From assembly GCA_013298075.1 (NCBI GenBank), contig JAAFJG010000011.1, forward strand, positions 39,509-103,508: DNA of 64,000 bases. Reading direction: 5' to 3'. Below, piece by piece: positions 62,001 to 64,000 of this stretch; position 1 is the stretch's first letter; every line of letters starts with the position of its first letter. Source of the stretch: Cytophagales bacterium. Lineage in GTDB: Bacteria > Bacteroidota > Bacteroidia > Cytophagales > Microscillaceae. The position numbers and the translations under genes are program-made. Below the pieces are notes generated by a model. That model did no database searches and was not told the origin of the DNA. It saw only the letters and a list, made by a program, of their open reading frames with translations.

Positions 62001-64000
62001 TGTAGCGTTACCTAATGATATTTCGGCAGGTTCACAAGTGGTTTTATCTCCAGCACTTGCTCCAGTACTTGCTTTGAATATAACAGGTTTATTGCCAAAT
62101 GAAGAATATTATTATAGAGTTCGTGTCATCAATGCGTCAGGAGCAGGTACTTTTTCTTCTTTCTCATCTCCTTTCCGTTTATTATGTCCTCCACCTATTG
62201 CTCAACCAGCGACAAATATATTAGATATAAGTTTGACAGCGAATTGGAATGTAGTAGCGGGAGCGAATAATTATTTCTTTGACCTTTCTACTGATATAGG
62301 TTTTGGTACATTTGTAGGTTCGTATAATAATTTATCAGTAGGCAATGTTAATACCTTAAATATAACAGGTTTAACTGCGAATACACAATATTATTATCGT
62401 GTAAGAGCTCAAAATCTTTCATCAAATATATCAGATAATTCAAATGTAATCCAAACGGGTACTTTATTAATGCCTGTGGCTTTACCAACTATTACTAATA
62501 TTGCAACCAATAGTTTTAGAGTAAATTGGATTACACAATCAGGAATTACAGGTTATTATGTATATGTGGCTACTGATAATTTAAGTGCAGCAAGTTTTGA
62601 AACAAGTTTAGTACCTAATCTTAATCCTTTGATTGTGGCAGGGCAAGGAGTTAGTTTTGTAGATATTACAGGCTTGTCGAGTAATACTAATTACTATGTA
62701 AAAGTAAAAACCTATAGTGGAGTTTTAATTTCTGCGTATAGTTTGGCAGCCACTACGCTTACTTTACCTAATACGATTGTGGCGAATGTGCCTACGTCTG
62801 TTACTTCTAATTCTTTTCAAGCGACTTGGAATGCAGTCAGTGGCAATGGAATACTTACTAATTATAGTACTCAATCTACTGCGGGTAATCAAAATATTCC
62901 TTTAAATACATTTATTGATTATACAGGTTTGACCTCAGCAACGGCATATATTTACACAGTAACCGCTACTAATGCATCGGGAACTTCGAGTGTATCTAAT
63001 CCAATTAGTGTCATTACCAATCCGATTGCAAATAATGCTACATTGCCTACACTCAATGGTTTTACAGCAAATTGGAATACAGGTACAAATATTGATGGTT
63101 ACGAAGTGCAAGTAAGTTTAAGTAATACATTTACTTCGGTTTTATCAACACAAAACGTGATTGGAATGGCTAATAATAGTTTTGTATTCAATACATTCAA
63201 TCCAAGCACTAATTATTTTTATCGCATTAGGGCTTACAAAGGCACAACCTATTCATTTGTTTCGAATATTATTTCGGTCAATACTTTGCTTGCGCCTCTG
63301 CCTGCTCCGTTGGCTACTTCGCCTACTTTGGTAACTAATGTAACAGCCACTGCAAATTGGAATATAGTAGCGGGTGCGGTTTCTTATACTTTGGAAACTT
63401 CGAGCAATAATTTTGTATCTGTTTTGAATACTTTTGCAGGATTAACTACCAATAGTCAGACTTTGACAAGTTTAAATCCATTGACAAATTATCAATATAG
63501 AGTAAGAGCGATAAATACGGCTGCTATTCCATCAGTCAATTCAAATGTTATCAATTTTGCTACTTCGGCAACGCCACCAGCAACACCGACAAATTTTGTT
63601 ATCACCAACTTAACTGCTAATACTTTGCAATTATCTTGGAATAGTGTCATAGGAGTGAATGGATATTATGTAGATTTAGCAACAGATGCAAGTTTTACCA
63701 ATTTTGTTAGTCCTTATAATCCTGTTGATGTAGGTTTAAATATTTCTTTGACTATCAATAATTTACCTTTGAATACGGTTTATTATGCTCGTGTGCGTGC
63801 TTACTCAGGAGCGGGAGCAAATTTGGTAAGTTCTGTCAATACTCCGACTTTAATTATCAATACTTTACCTATCATTCCAACGGCTTTAGCGGGAACTTTA
63901 GTAACCAATAATTCATTTACAGCCAACTGGAATGTGATTACAGGAACTGCTTTAGGGATTCGTTATAATGTGCAAGCAAGTACAGACCCAACTTTTTCGG
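50002..64000 (+). CDS. Giant surface adhesin: BspA-like repeats, anchor-D/LamG repeats, fibronectin III array (3' end outside window)
   Basis: The frame starts at the ATG at 50002 and stays open for 4666 codons to the window edge; frame continuity was checked at several points. A signal peptide ends near TTYAQ-D. Residues about 34-280 are Thr/Gly-rich beta; about 282-360 hold a PKD-like [15 protein letters not shown] segment; about 385-580 hold BspA/DUF285 repeats (WNTSAVT.M..MF..AS.FNQNI). From 638 there are seven about 360-residue repeats, each a choice-of-anchor-D domain ([23 protein letters not shown]) plus a LamG-like domain ([20 protein letters not shown]), then a lone anchor-D domain at 3170. 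Fibronectin III domains (YYYRVRA motifs) follow from about 3290: fourteen complete and one cut. A T9SS sorting domain is expected downstream. It is probably for adhesion or gliding. Confidence 0.92.
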   Translation, partial: MKYIYKIYQINRLAYSLSLLLMFVFGLQTTYAQDYRSIGNVDFATATNWQRFNGTVWVAAGAAPTSANGIITIRNNSNATVTANITLDQLVVQGSLMVNTGITLTLNDVAGDEITLQGTGGIYNRGTITNCTGTLSPVNAFETTAWASPKGTYNTASTTAPTTEATALYFSQAATTAHIYWTNGNGKRRVVVLKPTTAVSANAVISGTTYTANTTFSSGALVDGTGRVIFNGIGNQVNVTGLTNGTTYHIAVFEYNGDCSNASPTYKIGSPLAGTFVAQNRPFITTWQTTANNQSITIPTTTGTYSYTVDWGDGIPDNTNYTGNASHTYTTAGTYTVTITGAFPSIRFNGTAGSGNIRTIQQWGSQAWTSMVNAFNGCSNLTYTATDVPNLSNVTTMFRMFLRCSVFNGDIGGWNTSAVTIMDSMFYGASAFNQNISGWNTSTVTSMASMFGGASSFNQNIGTWNTSAVTTMRYMFSGASAFNQNIGSWNTNSITNMGSMFSGASAFNQNIGGWNTNVVGDMFVMFQNASSFNQNIGSWNTSAVTFMDNMFNGATAFNQNIGSWQLNSTVDLTDMLNNCGMNSTNYEATLAGWATQSVAGRSLGAIGRNYCNATNRTTLTSTPKSWTITGDIRLCAVNLQGNNTNIVPNSATPLLTNFTLFPDALINNNVVRTYTIQNLGVAVLSVSNVALSGVDAAQYSISGLPPFSFNIAAGSSQTFNVTFRPTTVGIKNATLTITNNDVVNSSYAFAIRGTGDAVANKALNFDGLDDVIDVTGGPNVSSTFTVEAWIKPGTRTTSSVIASKKTSGLANPGWAFFINTAGGSDGSLHFETQNNDASTVAGVITVGVWQHVAVVVNGTSVQIYKNGIAQTMITSTASITNSPQNLRMGAFTGLPPFIYAGDIDEVRVWNIARTCSQILSTKDRQLVGTESGLLTYYNFNQGVAGGTNTGLTSLISLPAGNNATLTSFALLGTTSNWIDATGNGVIVGSPIAQPTINLQGNTTNITNNSVTPSLTNFTDFGDVSIGGNLVRTYTIQNTGAATLSVSNVVLSGVDAAQYSISGLPAFSFNITPGSSQTFNVTFAPTTAGIKNATITITNSDCENGSYAFAIRGTGTLSNNNALNFDSAGSNYVNLPNAVSVSQLSNFTIEAWVRRTGTNGSTAIYTETSTGDNNPMLSISTLDATSNFELIFRDGVSVGLNAVSVNATIALNVWTHIALVRTSATSLKIYINGVDTENFTFTAPASWTPNSVNVGIRRRVVNDAPANGNIDEVRIWNVARTCSQILSTKDRELIGNESGLVAYYNFNQGIAAGTNTGLNSLISLPAGNNGTLTNFTLSGTTSNWVDAATNGVTVGSPIAQPTINLRGNSTNITNNSVTPSLTNFTDFGNVSIGSNLVRTYTIQNTGAGALSVSSVALSGIDASLYTISGLPLLPFNVAASGSQTFNVTFAPTTIGIKNAIVTISSSDCVNSSYIFAIRGTGFIPNNALNFDGTNDLVDVIGGPNMSSSFTVEAWIKPASRTTISVIASKKTSGLANPGWSFFINGFNTSDGTLHFETQNNDASTVPGVITVGVWQHVSAVVNGTSVQIYKNGIAQTMITSTAFVATSPSNLRIGAFTLTPYYYAGDIDELRIWNIARTCSQVLSTKDRELVGNESGLLAYYNFNQGVAGGTNTGLNSLTSVPAGNNGTLTGFALSGTTSNWVDATGNGVIVGSPLVVLQPTINLQGNNTNIANNSATPSLTNFTSFGIILPNNNVVRTYTIQNTGIDPLSVSNVALSGVDASLYTISGLPALPFDVAPSSSQTFSVTFTPTTTGIRNATLTITNNDCANAIYNFAIRGTSDVANKALNFDGVNDVAILGGTSINPATTFTFESWVRVTGGTNTVRTIATVRNATFQGYSVTADADNNWRCTFGNASVWNILNSNVSVSLNTWTHIAVTYNGTTMLMYVNGVLANSLVATFVTNMSGSRIGSNYTPAEYMVGDIDEIRVWNISRTCSQIKSTITRELVGNEPNLFLYYKLNEGIAGGINTGVANPSSLGIAVGQALSISGSFARTGTTSNWVDATANGVIVGSPIGQPTINLQGNNTNIANNSVTPNVTNFTDFGTVLIGNNLVRTYTIQNTGTDPLSVSSVALSGVDASSYTISGLPGLPFNVAASGSQTFSVTFTPTTTGVKNAVLTITNNDCANGIYNFVIRGTSDVANKALNFDGVNDVAILGGTSINPATTFTFESWVRVTGGTNTVRTIATVRNATFQGYSVTADADNNWRCTFGNASVWNILNSNVSVSLNTWTHIAVTYNGTTMLMYVNGVLANSLVATFVTNMSGSRIGSNYTPAEYMVGDIDEIRVWNISRTCSQIKSTITRELVGNEPNLFLYYKLNEGIAGGINTGVVNPSSLGIAVGQALSISGSFARTGTTSNWIDATANGVIVGSPIAQPTINLQGNNTNITNNSVIPNVTNFTDFGTVLIGNNLVRTYTIQNTGAGALSVSNVALSGIDASLYTISGLPAFPFNVAASSSQAFSVTFAPTTIGVKNATLTITNNDCANGSYNFAIRGASDVANKALNFDGTNDFIVGNNITTLNNASKLTYEAWIKVEGTWVDFGIIMSKESPGNLRTQLALSGGSQGGTNDLVAIVADGLTNNINLNTNSDVIPLNTWTHVALVFDGTQIGDANRLKIYVNGVQQTGLSTAGTGIVPAVTSSGNDPMYIGSRGGSANYFRGGIDEVRIWNTARNASELVSNINVELAGNESGLVTYYKFNQGVANGNNTSINTLTEGTGCGSTGAITNFTLTSITSNFVAGNPAVSQTANNTTRGIVNLQGNNTNITNNSVTPDVSNFTDFGTVLIGNNVVRTYTIQNSSAANPLVVSNVVLSGIDASLYAISGLPAFPFNINANSSQTFNVTFTSTTTGVKNAILTITNNDCVNSSYNFAIQGSSDVANKALNFDGSDDYVEVSSGGPNLTTNFTVEAWIKPTNTGTSSTIISKKISGLVNPGWAFFGTSNGELRFETQNNTAISAAGVISFGIWQHVAVVVNGTSVQIYKNGILQTMTSSTAFIANSSETLKIGTFGAPSLFNYSGEMDEVRIWNTARNVSELSSNINVELAGNEASLIYYNKFNQGIAAGNNTSINTLIDNTRCLAAGNLIGFNLTGNNSNFVAGNPAVSQTTNNTIRGIINLQGNNTNITNNSVTPSLTNFTSFGTVSIGGNNVVRTYTIQNSSAANALIVSNLTLSGVDVSLYAISGLPALPFNIAASSSQTFNVTFTPTNTIGLKNANVNIISNDCANSNYNFAIQSNVTLANLIALSANNIANTSFDANWTAIASADKYRLDVSEFANFSISLPNYNNQDVGNVTLFSVIGLNPNKVYYYRLRAENGGNIITNNSNVIQVRTLPDAPASLVVNNPITSVSFPISWGNVSDVSGYYVFVSTSSSNFDSNLLPTYNGFAVAGQATTTAVISGLQPNTQYYVRVKTYVAPPLESVVISAYSNEINVLTSPISPVATAATSITDITATANWNIVAGATNYSFDLSSNPSFGTFVGLYNNLSVGNVNTLNLTSLNANTQYYYRVRASNGTFSFNSNIISFMTSPTPPATPTGFAITNTTLNSVSLSWNSVAGADGYYLDLATDAGFTNIIPSFNPQNVGLNLTTTINSLSSNTLYYARLRAYTGVSPNIIQSISTADLVITTLPTAPILNVSSNFLFNGYRANWTAPMGNAPLTYTIEYSDDNFATASILTQSLLSNPFYDIVGFQSCKQYYHRVRATNSAGSSVYSNIGSAITISSQPIPPTSSNILSTSFTANWILSCPVPHTITLEYTTDNTFSSGVIIQTGLTGTSANITGLTPATTYYYRIYNVNTSGASIASSVISFTTLATPPAIPVATANTPISSSSFTANWQVVPNATSYRLDVSSVSDFSSFASGYEDLNVGNVLNYTITGFSGNKVFYYRVRAVNGAGGISGSSNVITALTIPSAGEIQGETNVTTNSFIANWKPANGSTTNPVSYEIEWWRVALPNDISAGSQVVLSPALAPVLALNITGLLPNEEYYYRVRVINASGAGTFSSFSSPFRLLCPPPIAQPATNILDISLTANWNVVAGANNYFFDLSTDIGFGTFVGSYNNLSVGNVNTLNITGLTANTQYYYRVRAQNLSSNISDNSNVIQTGTLLMPVALPTITNIATNSFRVNWITQSGITGYYVYVATDNLSAASFETSLVPNLNPLIVAGQGVSFVDITGLSSNTNYYVKVKTYSGVLISAYSLAATTLTLPNTIVANVPTSVTSNSFQATWNAVSGNGILTNYSTQSTAGNQNIPLNTFIDYTGLTSATAYIYTVTATNASGTSSVSNPISVITNPIANNATLPTLNGFTANWNTGTNIDGYEVQVSLSNTFTSVLSTQNVIGMANNSFVFNTFNPSTNYFYRIRAYKGTTYSFVSNIISVNTLLAPLPAPLATSPTLVTNVTATANWNIVAGAVSYTLETSSNNFVSVLNTFAGLTTNSQTLTSLNPLTNYQYRVRAINTAAIPSVNSNVINFATSATPPATPTNFVITNLTANTLQLSWNSVIGVNGYYVDLATDASFTNFVSPYNPVDVGLNISLTINNLPLNTVYYARVRAYSGAGANLVSSVNTPTLIINTLPIIPTALAGTLVTNNSFTANWNVITGTALGIRYNVQASTDPTFS
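51163..51735 (+). repeat. BspA/DUF285 repeat block in the giant adhesin
   Basis: Seven to eight 75-base units encoding a 25-residue repeat (consensus WNTSxVTxMxxMFxGASxFNQNIG). DUF285/BspA-type leucine-rich-like repeats occur in surface proteins of Bacteroidota, Mycoplasma and Lactobacillales. The period is exactly 25 codons across the block. Confidence 0.85.
51913..59874 (+). repeat. Seven large anchor-D/LamG repeats plus a terminal half repeat
   Basis: Repeat starts (Asn of Asn-Leu-Gln-Gly or its Asn-Leu-Arg-Gly variant) are at 51913, 52990, 54088, 55165, 56236, 57307, 58438 and 59509, giving periods of 1077, 1098, 1077, 1071, 1071, 1131 and 1071 bases, all multiples of three. The eighth has only the anchor-D half. 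The repeats at 55165 and 56236 are the most similar. Confidence 0.9.
55508..57080 (+). repeat. About 500-bp block repeated without visible change (55508-56009 and 56579-57080)
   Basis: Comparing line by line at an offset of 1071 bases, I find no difference between the two segments covering the LamG domain, while the anchor-D parts on either side differ at many positions. This indicates a recent duplication or gene conversion limited to the LamG coding segment. Confidence 0.85.
59875..64000 (+). repeat. Fibronectin type III array in the giant adhesin
   Basis: About 285-base periodicity of domains each ending in a Tyr-Tyr-x-Arg-Val-Arg-Ala motif, e.g. [21 protein letters not shown] and [10 protein letters not shown]. 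Fourteen such motifs are read between about 60070 and 63800, then a fifteenth domain is cut by the window edge. Some pairs (domains 3 and 9; 4 and 14) are closely related. Confidence 0.8.

Overview
The window is a 64 kb stretch of an AT-rich (roughly 30% GC by eye) chromosome from a member of the Bacteroidota, most probably a Cytophagales-like gliding or surface-living bacterium. The evidence is the Bacteroidota-type promoter element TAnnTTTG (often with TTG 19-20 bases upstream) in front of many genes, the lack of Shine-Dalgarno sequences, a type IX secretion (T9SS) C-terminal sorting domain, SiaB/SiaC phosphoregulators, DUF6089 and BBP2-type outer-membrane proteins, and a Bacteroidota-type HslV with a short N-terminal propeptide. 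No rRNA, tRNA, CRISPR array, phage or complete insertion sequence was recognised.

Layout. 1-10 kb: housekeeping genes on the minus strand (RlmI-like methyltransferase cut by the window edge, a HAMP-GAF-PAS sensor, hslV, an MBOAT acyltransferase, dapB, a DnaQ-like exonuclease, cmk, a NeuD-like acyltransferase), interrupted by a lone cyclic-nucleotide-binding protein and a broken HEPN gene. 10-16 kb: two tiny tandem genes with their own promoter and terminator, dut, an ECF sigma factor with a small overlapping partner, a DegQ/HtrA protease, and an operon of lipocalin-like protein, queE and a P1/S1-type nuclease. 16-18 kb: an Rpn-type PD-(D/E)XK nuclease followed by two free-standing tandem copies of its own C-terminal third. 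18-31 kb: DNA glycosylase, HAD hydrolase, papain-like protease with a long acidic tail, anmK, siaB-siaC, cobS, a GNAT-nitrilase fusion, asnB, a TauE/SafE permease. 30-41 kb: hutI, a 1486-residue T9SS-sorted BNR/PKD lipoprotein, a DNA-methylase remnant, a DUF1599 protein, a Xer recombinase, yebC and rbfA. 41-49 kb: a potassium-uptake locus (TrkH/KtrB-like channel, porin, histidine kinase, sigma-54 activator), a DUF6089 barrel and a small c-type cytochrome. 50-64 kb: one enormous open reading frame (4666 codons and still open) with BspA-like repeats, seven ~360-residue choice-of-anchor-D/LamG repeats and at least 14 fibronectin type III domains.

Gene cooperation: channel, porin, kinase and sigma-54 activator probably form a potassium-responsive unit resembling the kdp-porin-kinase-activator clusters of other Bacteroidota; SiaB and SiaC form a kinase/substrate switch; lipocalin-like protein-queE-nuclease and cmk-exonuclease-dapB are tightly spaced operons.

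The points most worth following up are the Rpn nuclease with two detached C-terminal copies (these correspond to the part which in E. coli Rpn proteins is made separately as an intragenic antitoxin), a family of seven ~210-bp MITE/REP-like elements with terminal inverted repeats and two internal palindromes, an orphan terminator with a sigma-54-like promoter suggesting a small RNA, the tandem small genes, and the giant repeat adhesin with a ~500-bp block repeated without visible change. All identifications are by reading the sequence; no database search was run.
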